Positions 1-6,241 of a stretch of 32,634 nucleotides of DNA are shown in pieces. The notes under the pieces were generated by a model. It ran no database searches and was not told the DNA's origin. It saw only the letters and a list, made by a program, of their open reading frames with translations. A program made the position numbers and the translations under genes. The stretch comes from Geodermatophilus sp. DF01-2 (GTDB lineage: Bacteria > Actinomycetota > Actinomycetes > Mycobacteriales > Geodermatophilaceae), in contig NZ_SPQN01000053.1 of NCBI RefSeq assembly GCF_004571065.1, positions 1 to 32,634 of the forward strand. The letters run 5' to 3'. The first letter of the stretch is position 1; the number at the start of each line of letters is the position of its first letter.

Positions 1-225
1 GCCCACCGGCTCGCCACCGCCTGACCGTGGCCACGCCGGTGGCCGCGCCACCCGGCGCCGCGGCGCAGCCACCGTTCCCGGTCAGGCAACCGGCCCGCGA
101 GCGCCCGACCACCGGCCTCCAGCACCCTGGGCCGAGCACGCCGCGCCTTCGGTCGCCCGGCCTCACCACAGGTCTCTGCGACAGGCTCGATCAGCAGCCC
201 AGTACGGAGGGCCAGACTTGCGGGC

Positions 226-255
226 GTGACAGGGTGTCCGCTCACGTCCTATAGT
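226..255 (+). promoter_or_regulatory. Sigma-70-type promoter candidate
   Basis: GTGACA (226-231) and TATAGT (250-255) are separated by 18 bases and match the housekeeping -35 and -10 consensus well, which is rare in DNA this GC-rich. No plausible plus-strand gene follows. A hairpin with a T-run follows about 35 bases after the expected start near 262. Confidence 0.45.
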
Positions 256-261
256 TGGTGG

Positions 262-337
262 TGCCCACGGCAATAGCTGTGCGGAAGTGAGCCCGAGACC
301 CGGCCGGACGACCGTGGCGCTCGGGCTTCGCGCTTTT
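262..337 (+). ncRNA. Candidate small RNA (promoter to terminator, no ORF)
   Basis: The expected transcript runs from about 262 (downstream of TATAGT) to the T-run at 334-337, about 75 nt, and contains no credible reading frame. Its 3' half folds into a stem (290-297 with 320-327). An upstream CCACGG (near 265) could pair with CCGTGG near 312. I do not recognise a known RNA family. The 3' end points at the convergent minus-strand gene at 351-1031, so the hairpin may simply be a shared terminator. Confidence 0.3.
290..337. terminator. Hairpin with T-run, between convergent units
   Basis: AGCCCGAG (290-297) pairs perfectly with CTCGGGCT (320-327) across a 22-base loop that can fold further. TTTT at 334-337 follows on the plus strand. 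It lies just beyond the stop of the minus-strand gene at 351 and could terminate both directions. Confidence 0.5.
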
Positions 338-350
338 CCGGCCCCCAGGA

Positions 351-1031
351 TCATGCCTGGCGTACGTCGATGACGGCAGGGCCGATGCGGCGCCGCCAGT
401 CCCCGCCTCTAGCCCAGCACCACGCGACGGCGTCCGGCAACGCGAGCAGCTGCTCGGTGCCGGCTCGGCGATGGTCGTAGCGCAGCGTCTCGGCACACCC
501 GGCGTGCCGGGCAGCGCGGTAGAGGATTCGGCGGTCGGAGACCACCAAGCTGTCGTCTTGCTCCAGCACGAGAGCGTGGACGCCGCGCGCTGCGGCGTCG
601 TCGACCAGCAGCCGGAGGCATGCTTCTCGGCGGTCACGGTCAGTGCGGTAACGACGGGCGGCGTCGTAGACGATGGCCCGCGCGCCGAAGCGGACGATGG
701 CCGAGGCGATAGCTCGCCGTCGCGGGTCGCTCTCGTCCTTCATGTGCAGCCGGCGCTGTCCGGGGAGGACCAGGTCCCGCAGCACCTTCCGCACGGTATG
801 GAGGTCGTCGGCCGGCACGGCGACGGCGGCCAGCAGATAGCCGCGTCGCTTGGACTCGTCGACGAACACGTGCGCCCCGCTGGCGCCGATCACTGTGGTT
901 TCACCGAAGCAGATCCTCGCGGACCCGTCGTGGACGTTGCCGTGGGGGGCGAGGTCGCCGAGTGACACGGCCACCGGCGCCAGTCCGCACACGGTCCGCA
1001 GATAGTCCGCAAAACGCCCGAAAACGGCCAA
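351..1031 (-). CDS. DUF3800-like (RNase H-fold) hypothetical protein
   Basis: The open frame is 226 residues from a TTG at 1031. A shorter start at GTG 893 would begin just before the recognisable domain and is equally possible. The domain has the layout I associate with DUF3800: a beta-strand ending in FVDES, a hydrophobic strand LLAAVAVP, RRLHMKDE in the middle, LEQDDS, and a late LLALPDAVAWCWARGGDW helix whose Asp would complete an acidic set. DUF3800 proteins are predicted RNase H-like nucleases often found in mobile or defence-associated DNA. Here the gene sits alone beside an IS transposase and an attachment-site scar, in line with accessory DNA. There is no partner gene to suggest a role. 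The family call rests on motif layout only and a substrate cannot be named. Confidence 0.5.
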   Translation of the reverse strand: MAVFGRFADYLRTVCGLAPVAVSLGDLAPHGNVHDGSARICFGETTVIGASGAHVFVDESKRRGYLLAAVAVPADDLHTVRKVLRDLVLPGQRRLHMKDESDPRRRAIASAIVRFGARAIVYDAARRYRTDRDRREACLRLLVDDAAARGVHALVLEQDDSLVVSDRRILYRAARHAGCAETLRYDHRRAGTEQLLALPDAVAWCWARGGDWRRRIGPAVIDVRQA

Positions 1032-1126
1032 CCGCGTCTGATAAGTGTCAACAACGAAAGCCCAGGTCAGGACAGGTTTTCAGTCACAGCCCACTCTGCC
1101 AAACCACCTCTCGGTCGATTTTGCAA
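1032..1126. other. Gap upstream of the DUF3800-like gene
   Basis: No gene is visible. It should contain the promoter of the minus-strand DUF3800-like gene and probably one end of the IS element. The sequence starting at 1056 (GAAAGCCCAGG) resembles the inverted complement of 2041-2053 imperfectly. Confidence 0.3.
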
Positions 1127-1148
1127 GGCGGGGGTTAGAGCCCCCGCC
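1127..1148. terminator. Hairpin after the transposase gene
   Basis: GGCGGGGG (1127-1134) and CCCCCGCC (1141-1148) form a perfect 8-bp GC stem with a 6-base loop, 6 bases beyond the transposase stop codon. On the minus strand it is followed by TTGCAAAATC, a weak T-rich tail. Confidence 0.6.
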
Positions 1149-1154
1149 AGTAGG

Positions 1155-1994
1155 TCAGCGGATGCGTGGTGATCTTGGCCGGGTGGCCCAGCGGTAGAGG
1201 CGCCAGGCGGCCCGGCACAATGCACGGACAGTGACGATGGCGGCGGCCAGCGCAAGGTAGGCGTCAACGCAGACCTGGCGGCGTTCGGTACAGCGACGCA
1301 GCCTGCCGAAGTCGTTGAGCCAGGAGTTGGTCCGCTCCACCACCCACCGCTTGCCGACCTGGATGGGAGCCGGTTCACCGCGGTGCGCGATCTGGCCGAG
1401 CAGGCCCCGCTCGTGGAGTGCTTCCCGGCAGGGCCGGTAGTCATAGCCGGCGTCCAGGTGCACCGTCGGATCGGCAGGTAGGGGCGAGAAGTCCTTGAGC
1501 GCGTCCAGGGTCTGGCCCAGCAGGGCGTGGTCGACGGTGTTGGCCGGCGCGGACACCGTGGCCATCGGGATGCCGGCGCCGTCGGACAGCTGGGAGCGCT
1601 TCATGCCGCCCTTGCCGCGGTCGACCGGGCTGCGGCCGGCGCAGTCGCCGCCGCACGGGGCCTTGGTGGTGCAGCCGTCCACGGCCAGGTCGGCCAGGTC
1701 CAGGCCGATCATCGTGTCGTAGGCGTCCAGGCAGGCCAGTCGCAGCCGGTCGAACAATCCCAGCCGGATCCATTCGTCCCGGCGTCGGCGCATCGTGGTC
1801 GCCGAGCAGGTGGCGTCGGCGATCCGCTCGTAGCCGGCGCCGAAGACCAGCGCCTCGACCAGCTTGTCGAACACCACCGCGTCGTCGATCCGGGGTCGGT
1901 GACAGCCCAGCGGATGGTCATCGACACGCGCCGGCAACAGGGCGAGGAACTCCTCGCGCAGCGGGTCAAGGATGCATGATGGGACGGCAGGCAC
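1155..1994 (-). CDS. IS5-family transposase
   Basis: A 279-residue DDE transposase in a single uninterrupted frame, the usual size for IS5-group enzymes encoded by one ORF. The N-terminus (residues 1-90) has the DUF4096-like IS5 layout, with an LGCHRPRIDD segment and a predicted helix-turn-helix. The catalytic part shows LAVDGC (first Asp), HLDAGYD (second Asp) and VERTNSWLND (Glu), with the KGGMKRSQL stretch between. No frameshift or stop is seen, so it may be active. The GTG start at 1994 is preceded by GGAGGGG with a 4-base gap. The start codon lies inside the left arm of a long palindrome (1987-2049), which would sequester it in transcripts entering from outside. It lies next to a tmRNA/tRNA-like 3' fragment. 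Confidence 0.85.
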   Translation of the reverse strand: MPAVPSCILDPLREEFLALLPARVDDHPLGCHRPRIDDAVVFDKLVEALVFGAGYERIADATCSATTMRRRRDEWIRLGLFDRLRLACLDAYDTMIGLDLADLAVDGCTTKAPCGGDCAGRSPVDRGKGGMKRSQLSDGAGIPMATVSAPANTVDHALLGQTLDALKDFSPLPADPTVHLDAGYDYRPCREALHERGLLGQIAHRGEPAPIQVGKRWVVERTNSWLNDFGRLRRCTERRQVCVDAYLALAAAIVTVRALCRAAWRLYRWATRPRSPRIR

Positions 1995-2049
1995 GAGACC
2001 CCTCCGATCACAGAGCGTGAGAACTCCTGATCGTTGGACTCGTGCCTGC
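1987..2049. repeat. 63-base nested palindrome covering the transposase start
   Basis: GCAGGCACGAG (1987-1997) is the exact inverse of CTCGTGCCTGC (2039-2049). Inside it, CGATCA (2005-2010) is the exact inverse of TGATCG (2028-2033). In a minus-strand transcript starting outside the IS, the upstream arm would pair with the GTG start codon at 1994 and the inner arm would lie beside the ribosome-binding site. This resembles the hairpins by which several IS elements block translation from read-through transcripts. Confidence 0.6.
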
Positions 2050-2105
2050 TTTCATGTCGGCGCCACGCCGCACCCCACGTCGTCGATCTTGGTCAAGCGC
2101 CTACT

Positions 2106-2145
2106 GGCGGACGCTCTTAGGGGTTCGATCCCCCTCGTCTCCACC
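2106..2145 (+). pseudogene. 3' remnant of a tmRNA or tRNA gene (attachment-site scar)
   Basis: A T-arm is clear: AGGGG (2119-2123), loop TTCGATC (2124-2130) and CCCCT (2131-2135), followed by the 3' acceptor strand CGTCTCC (2136-2142), discriminator A and CC. GGCGGACGC just before the T-arm resembles the GGACG that precedes the T-arm in tmRNA. No matching 5' acceptor strand (GGAGACG or GGGGACG) occurs in the 100 bases upstream, so the gene is truncated. Such 3' ends are the usual target of tyrosine-recombinase integration. This piece would then be the distal att copy of an element to its left. A tRNA origin cannot be excluded. Confidence 0.5.
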
Positions 2146-2160
2146 CTCCGTCTGGAGCCT

Positions 2161-2177
2161 CCGGCCTTCGAGGCCGG
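2161..2177 (+). terminator. Hairpin after the tmRNA/tRNA remnant
   Basis: CCGGCCT (2161-2167) and AGGCCGG (2171-2177) form a perfect 7-bp stem with a three-base loop, 16 bases past the remnant's 3' end. This would fit the original gene's terminator. Confidence 0.45.
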
Positions 2178-2448
2178 GACCTCCGACCCTGGACGCCGCG
2201 ACCTCCGCCGGCCCAGCGGCCGGGCGAGCCACGGCACGGAAGATCCTGGACCGTCGGACGACCCCGGCGACCGGGACTGCACCGTGCAGGCCACCGGCGA
2301 AGAGGACGGGGTCCTCGGACTCGCGGTGGACGCCCACGGGCACACCGACGGCGCCGAGCTGCGCGACGGGCCGGCGAGCGCCCGGCGCGACGAGCAGACG
2401 CTGCTCCCCGTGCCTCGCGGGGTGCGGACCAGTGGGAGAGTGGACGTC
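2178..2448. other. Gap upstream of ppiA, no gene seen
   Basis: The ppiA frame is open across this stretch, but its translation is low-complexity and polar, with no cyclophilin features, and there is no good start signal. I read it as non-coding leader that holds the ppiA promoter. No clear -10 box was found. Confidence 0.4.
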
Positions 2449-2985
2449 GTGACCGAACAGACCCAGCCTGCACGGCGCGCCGTCCTGCACACCAACCACG
2501 GCGACATCACCGTCGACCTGTTCCCCGACCATGCCCCCAAGACGGTCGCGAACTTCGCCGACCTGGCCGAGGGCCGCCGCGAGTGGACCCACCCGCAGAC
2601 CCGCGCGAAGAGCACCGACCGCCTCTACGACGGCACCGTCTTCCACCGGATCATCGACGGTTTCATGATCCAGGGGGGCGACCCCCTCGGGCAGGGCATC
2701 GGCGGCCCCGGCTACCAGTTCGGCGACGAAATCCACCCGGACCTCGCCTTCACCAAGCCCTACCTGCTGGCCATGGCCAACGCCGGCCCGGGCACCAACG
2801 GCTCCCAGTTCTTCATCACCGTCGCGCCGACCACCTGGCTCACCGGCAAGCACACGATCTTCGGTGAGGTGGCCGACCAGGCCGGTCGCGACGTCGTCGA
2901 CCGCATCGCCAAGGTGCAGACCGGTCGTGGCGACCGTCCCGTGGAGGACGTCGTCCTGCAGTCGGTCGAGGTGCAGCGCAGCTGA
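2449..2985 (+). CDS. ppiA: Cyclophilin-type peptidyl-prolyl cis-trans isomerase
   Basis: The 178-residue protein is close in length to mycobacterial PpiA and catalyses prolyl cis-trans isomerisation during protein folding. Family motifs are in order: GDITVDLF at 18-25, FHRIIDGFMIQGGD at 65-78 (catalytic Arg67 and Gln75), GTNGSQFFI at 115-123, and WLTGKHTIFGEV at 130-141 (Trp130, His135). The short insert near 43-58 is typical of this bacterial subgroup. There is no signal peptide, so it is cytoplasmic. I chose GTG 2449 because GGGAG lies 10 bases upstream and homology begins soon after; an in-frame GTG at 2440 is the alternative. The stop codon overlaps the apparent CTG start of the rhomboid gene, so the two are probably co-translated. 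Confidence 0.9.
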   Translation: MTEQTQPARRAVLHTNHGDITVDLFPDHAPKTVANFADLAEGRREWTHPQTRAKSTDRLYDGTVFHRIIDGFMIQGGDPLGQGIGGPGYQFGDEIHPDLAFTKPYLLAMANAGPGTNGSQFFITVAPTTWLTGKHTIFGEVADQAGRDVVDRIAKVQTGRGDRPVEDVVLQSVEVQRS

Positions 2986-3881
2986 CCACCAGCCCGGACG
3001 ACGGGGGCGCCGGCCCCGGCCGGCCCCAGCCGGCGTCCCCGAGGACGACCTGCTACCGGCACCCGGACCGGCCCACCGGCATCTCCTGTGCGCGGTGCGG
3101 CCGGCCGATCTGCCCGGAGTGCATGACCCCCGCCTCCGTGGGGTTCCAGTGCCCGGAGTGCGTCCGCGAGGGCCGGGCGAGCGTGCGCCGGCCCCGCCAG
3201 GCGCCGCTGCTGCGGCGGGCCGGCCGGCGCTTCGGGGCCGTGACGATCAGCCTGATCGTGCTCAACGTGGTCGTGTTCGTGGTGACCGCGGTCTCCGCCG
3301 GCCTGGCGGGCGCGAATCCGCTGGACAACCAGTTCTCGCCGCTGTTCGCCCGGTTCGCCCAGATCCCCGTCCTGGTCCAGCTGGGGGAGGACTGGCGGCT
3401 GCTCACCGCGGCGTTCCTGCACATCGGACCGCTGCACCTGGTGCTCAACATGCTGGCGCTGCTGATCTTCGGCTCCGAGCTCGAACGCCAGCTCGGCCGC
3501 TGGCGCTACCTCGCCGTCTACGTGATCTCCCTGCTCGGCGGCGCGGCCGCGTTGCAGCTGTTCGGGGAGCCGGGGCGCCCGGTCGCCGGCGCGTCCGCGG
3601 CCATCTACGGCCTGCTCGGCGGGCTCGCCGTGATGATGCTCGCCCGCCGCGAGGACCTCCGGGGCCTGCTCACCCTGCTGGCGATCAACGTGTTCATCAG
3701 CTTCCTGCCCGGCGTCTCGCTGCTGGGCCACCTGGGTGGCCTGGTGGCCGGCTTCGTCGCCACGGGACTGGTCGTCCTGGCCCGGCGGCGGACGGAGGTG
3801 CAGGTGCTGGGCCTCATGCTGCTGACCGCGGCGCTTGTGGTCATCGCGCTCACCGTGCCGACGGTCGTCGTCCTCGGTTAG
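2982..3881 (+). CDS. Rhomboid-family intramembrane serine protease with N-terminal zinc finger
   Basis: About 299 residues. Residues 24-60 hold a B-box-like zinc-binding module: CYRH, CARC, CPEC and CPEC pairs. Six or so membrane helices follow from residue ~85. Rhomboid landmarks are HIGPLHLVLNML (the HxxxxHxxxN helix), GASAAIYGLLGG (nucleophile Ser in GxS) and GHLGGLVAGF (catalytic His), so the Ser-His dyad is intact. The zinc module lies upstream of the first ATG (3123), and that frame has no ATG, GTG or TTG back to its stop at 2865-2867. The only good candidate is CTG at 2982, which overlaps the ppiA stop as CTGA and has GAGGTG 8 bases before it. Starting at 3123 would delete most of the finger. 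The substrate is unknown. Confidence 0.8.
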   Translation: MTTSPDDGGAGPGRPQPASPRTTCYRHPDRPTGISCARCGRPICPECMTPASVGFQCPECVREGRASVRRPRQAPLLRRAGRRFGAVTISLIVLNVVVFVVTAVSAGLAGANPLDNQFSPLFARFAQIPVLVQLGEDWRLLTAAFLHIGPLHLVLNMLALLIFGSELERQLGRWRYLAVYVISLLGGAAALQLFGEPGRPVAGASAAIYGLLGGLAVMMLARREDLRGLLTLLAINVFISFLPGVSLLGHLGGLVAGFVATGLVVLARRRTEVQVLGLMLLTAALVVIALTVPTVVVLG

Positions 3882-3903
3882 CGAACCCCGAGAGGACCCC
3901 GAG

Positions 3904-3960
3904 AAGGACCCCCTTGCCCCCCGCCACTCGCAGGCTCGCGCGGGACCCTGCAAGGGGGCC
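3904..3960 (+). repeat. Dispersed palindromic repeat, copy A
   Basis: The outer arms CCCCCTTGC (3909-3917) and GCAAGGGGG (3950-3958) pair perfectly. The interior carries the family core CTCGCAGGCTCG followed by GGGACCCTGC. It sits between the convergent rhomboid and PH-domain genes, where it could act as a terminator. Confidence 0.65.
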
Positions 3961-3983
3961 GTCAGGGCTCCGGGCGGGGCCGC

Positions 3984-4445
3984 TCAGCCGGGCCGCAGCG
4001 CACGCAGTGCCCGGGCGACCTCGCCCGGGTCGGCGCCCAGGTCCCGGCGCCCGAGCAGCACCAGCACGCCGTCGTCGTCCGGTCCGGTCGCGGTGTCCAG
4101 CTCCAGCAGCCGGGAGCGCACCCCCCAGCGCCGGCTCTCCCGCACCTGCACCCGCAGCCGTGCCCACGGCAGCTCGGTGGTGCCGGTCAGCCGACGGACG
4201 ACGGCCCCGGCCGGCCCGGCTGCCAGCCGCGGTCGCAGCAGCCGGTCACGGGCCGCCAGGGCCAGCAGCAGGACGGCGGCCCCGCCGACGAGCACCCGGC
4301 CCAGCGGGTCGAGCAGCACCGCGACCACGGCCAGCACGGCCCCCAGGAGAGCCAGGACCGCCGTCTCCGCCGAGCGTGCCGACCACTCCACGTCGCCCAG
4401 CTTCCCAGGCGGCCACTCGGCCCGGATGCGTGGACGTCCTACCAT
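3984..4445 (-). CDS. PH-domain membrane protein (Rv0010c-like)
   Basis: A 153-residue protein. Two adjacent hydrophobic segments at about residues 27-62 (AVLALLGAVLAVVAVLL and VLVGGAAVLLLALAA) form a membrane hairpin. They are followed by a soluble bacterial PH-like domain with RLLRPRLAAGPAGAVVRRLTGTTELPW, a VRVQVRESRRWG-type strand pair and the ending LGADPGEVARALRAL, as in PF10756-type proteins. The same kind of gene lies between ppiA and crgA in Mycobacterium (Rv0010c), which supports the assignment. The function is unknown. I chose the ATG at 4445 because the upstream extension has no family features and would run into the divergent thiolase. Confidence 0.7.
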   Translation of the reverse strand: MVGRPRIRAEWPPGKLGDVEWSARSAETAVLALLGAVLAVVAVLLDPLGRVLVGGAAVLLLALAARDRLLRPRLAAGPAGAVVRRLTGTTELPWARLRVQVRESRRWGVRSRLLELDTATGPDDDGVLVLLGRRDLGADPGEVARALRALRPG

Positions 4446-4488
4446 CGCGGCAGGGGCGTGACACCGCCCACGTCGACGAGGAGTGGTC

Positions 4489-5652
4489 ATGCGAGATGCC
4501 GTCATCTGCGCCGCGGTGCGCACCCCGGTGGGCAAGCGAGGCGGGGGGTTGTCCGGCGTGCACGCCGTCGACCTGTCCGCCTCCGTGCTCGAGGCCCTGG
4601 CCGCGCGGACCGGCATCGACCCGGTCGTGGTCGACGACGTCTTCTGGGGGTGCGTGAGCCAGGTCGGCGAGCAGACCTTCTGCATCGGCCGCAACGCCGT
4701 GCTGGCCGCGGGCTGGCCGGAGTCGGTGCCCGGGACCACGATCGACCGGCAGTGCGGGTCCTCGCAGCAGGCGGTCGCCTTCGCCGCCGCGGCGGTGGTC
4801 AGCGGCCAGGCCGACGTCGTGGTCGCCGGTGGGGTGGAGTCGATGAGCCGGGTGCCGATGGGCTCGGCGAGCAGCGAGGCCGCCGGCGCCGGCCGGCCGC
4901 TCGGGCCGCGCTTCCTGGAGCGCTACGACGGGGTCTTTCCCAACCAGGGCGTGGGCGCCGAGATGATCGCCGAGCGCTGGGGCTTCTCCCGCACCCAGCT
5001 CGACGAGTTCTCCCTCGCCTCGCACGAGAAGGCAGCCAAGGCCCAGGCCGACGGCGCCTTCGACGAGGAGATCGCCCCGGTCACGACGCCCGACGGCACC
5101 GTGGTCAGCGCCGACGAAGGCATCCGCCCCGGCGGCACCCTGGAGAAGCTCGGCTCGCTGAAGACCCCGTTCAAGGCCGACGGCGTCATCAGCGCGGGCA
5201 ACGCCAGCCAGATCTCCGACGGGTCGGCCGCGCTGCTGGTCACCACCTCCGAGAAGGCCCGCGAACTCGGCCTGCGCCCGCTGGTGCGCATCCACACCAC
5301 GGTCATGGCCGGCGACGACCCGATCATCATGCTGACCGCGCCCATCCCGGCGACGCACAAGGTGCTGCAGCGCTCGGGCCTGTCGGTCGACGACATCGGC
5401 GTGTTCGAGGTCAACGAGGCCTTCGCACCGGTTCCGCTGGCCTGGCAGGTCGAGACGGGCGCCGACCTCGACCGGGTCAACCCCCGTGGCGGCGCCATCG
5501 CGCTGGGCCACCCGCTGGGCGGCTCGGGGGCACGCATCATGACCACGCTCGTCCACACCATGCTGGCCACCGGTACCCGCTACGGCCTGCAGACGATGTG
5601 CGAGGGCGGTGGGATGGCGAACGCGACCGTCCTGGAGCTCGTCCGGTCGTAG
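4489..5652 (+). CDS. Thiolase family acetyl-CoA C-acyltransferase
   Basis: The 387-residue length is typical of thiolases, which cleave 3-ketoacyl-CoA with CoA (beta-oxidation) or condense acetyl-CoA. Catalytic residues are all present: nucleophile Cys89 in DRQCGSSQQA, His341 in ALGHPLGGSGAR and Cys371 in MCEGGGMANA. NEAFAPVPLAW supplies the conserved NEAF motif near 309-312. ATG 4489 has GAGGAG 5 bases upstream. It stands alone, divergent from the PH-domain gene and ending in a strong hairpin, so the sequence does not say whether it is degradative (FadA-like) or biosynthetic. It is not part of the mycobacterial version of this gene block. Confidence 0.9.
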   Translation: MRDAVICAAVRTPVGKRGGGLSGVHAVDLSASVLEALAARTGIDPVVVDDVFWGCVSQVGEQTFCIGRNAVLAAGWPESVPGTTIDRQCGSSQQAVAFAAAAVVSGQADVVVAGGVESMSRVPMGSASSEAAGAGRPLGPRFLERYDGVFPNQGVGAEMIAERWGFSRTQLDEFSLASHEKAAKAQADGAFDEEIAPVTTPDGTVVSADEGIRPGGTLEKLGSLKTPFKADGVISAGNASQISDGSAALLVTTSEKARELGLRPLVRIHTTVMAGDDPIIMLTAPIPATHKVLQRSGLSVDDIGVFEVNEAFAPVPLAWQVETGADLDRVNPRGGAIALGHPLGGSGARIMTTLVHTMLATGTRYGLQTMCEGGGMANATVLELVRS

Positions 5653-5667
5653 TCCACGGTCCCCACC

Positions 5668-5705
5668 CGACGGCCCCCGGTCCCCAGGCGGACCGGGGGC
5701 CGTCG
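5668..5705 (+). terminator. Strong hairpin terminator after the thiolase gene
   Basis: A perfect 16-bp stem (5668-5683 with 5690-5705) and a 6-base loop lie 16 bases past the stop codon. There is no T-run, as is common for actinobacterial terminators. Confidence 0.8.
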
Positions 5706-5824
5706 GCGTCCTGGCGACGGCGCTGACGACCGGGTGTCCGGCGTGGTCAGCCCGCGTGTCGCAGGTCCGCGGAGCGGGTAGCGGGGGCGGGAGCCGTTGT
5801 CCCGGCCGCTGGCGCCATGTCGAT

Positions 5825-6043
5825 TCGTCCACAGCTGTGTGCACAACTGGGGACGGAGTCACAGGCCTGTAGTTACTCCGGTGCCCTTCTCGTCACATCT
5901 GTCCCAACCGGAGTGAATCTGCAGGTCAGGCGCTCGCCGTCGAACATGCGTTCTCCACACACGGTGGACAACTCTGGGGGAATCCCGCTTTGTCGACCTG
6001 TGGACACTCGGGTCCGGCTGTGCACAGCACCGCCTGTGCACAA
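5825..6043. promoter_or_regulatory. Cluster of DnaA-box-like 9-mers
   Basis: Compared with TTGTCCACA, one-mismatch sites occur at 5825-5833 (TCGTCCACA, plus), 5838-5846 (TTGTGCACA, minus), 5951-5959 (TTCTCCACA, plus), 5963-5971 (TTGTCCACC, minus), 5999-6007 (GTGTCCACA, minus) and 6035-6043 (TTGTGCACA, minus). Weaker ones lie at 5990-5998 and 6019-6027. None is perfect. The whole gap 5706-6241 contains no gene, only this cluster and one repeat copy. This gene block is near oriC in relatives, but the usual dnaA-dnaN origin is not in this window. DnaA binding is therefore an inference from the motif. Confidence 0.45.
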
Positions 6044-6156
6044 CACTGTGCGTGCACGGGTCGTCACGAGCGAGCGGCCCCCGCCCCGGGTGGGGACGAG
6101 GGCCTCGTCACGTGGCGGTACCGGTCCCCTCCCGGGCGCGGCCCTCACCTGGCGTC

Positions 6157-6212
6157 GGCCTCCTCCAGGGCGCCGGCCCCGAGCCTGCGGAGGGTGGGAG
6201 GAGGAGGTTCTT
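6157..6212 (-). repeat. Dispersed palindromic repeat, copy D (degenerate)
   Basis: Read on the minus strand it follows the family order: AAGAACCTCCTCC, CCCACC, CTCCGCAGGCTCG, GCGCCCTGG, then GGAGGAGGCC. The arms GGCCTCCTCC (6157-6166) and GGAGGAGG (6200-6207) pair. It lies just downstream of crgA and may help terminate it. Confidence 0.5.
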
Positions 6213-6241
6213 CGACGAAGGGCTCGGGAGAAAGTCCTCCG

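Larger units (their letters stand above)
1..350. other. Left-edge stretch without a recognisable gene
   Basis: The first frame reads seven codons and stops at TGA 22-24, so an upstream plus-strand gene may end here, but seven residues cannot be identified. A 75-codon open frame at 27-254 is Pro/Arg/Ala-rich, has no family resemblance that I can see and is probably chance in GC-rich DNA. The right part holds a promoter-like pair and a hairpin, listed separately. Confidence 0.4.
1056..2053 (-). mobile_element. IS5-family insertion sequence (ends approximate)
   Basis: The element is defined by the intact transposase. Its ends are uncertain: GAAAGCCCAGG at 1056 on the left and the complement of 2041-2053 (GAAAGCAGGCACG) on the right are the best imperfect pair I found. 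I see no target-site duplication beside them. The transposase gene is certain; the boundaries are not. Confidence 0.3.

Noticed and set aside
1056-2053. Confident IS boundaries with target-site duplication
   Set aside because: The terminal similarity is imperfect and no duplication was found, so only an approximate element is given.
1972-2448. N-terminal extension of the ppiA frame
   Set aside because: It would run through the IS palindrome and the tmRNA/tRNA remnant; no cyclophilin or signal-peptide features are present.
5825-6043. Calling the DnaA-box cluster the replication origin
   Set aside because: No perfect boxes, no obvious AT-rich unwinding element, and no dnaA or dnaN beside it; kept only as a candidate DnaA-binding region.
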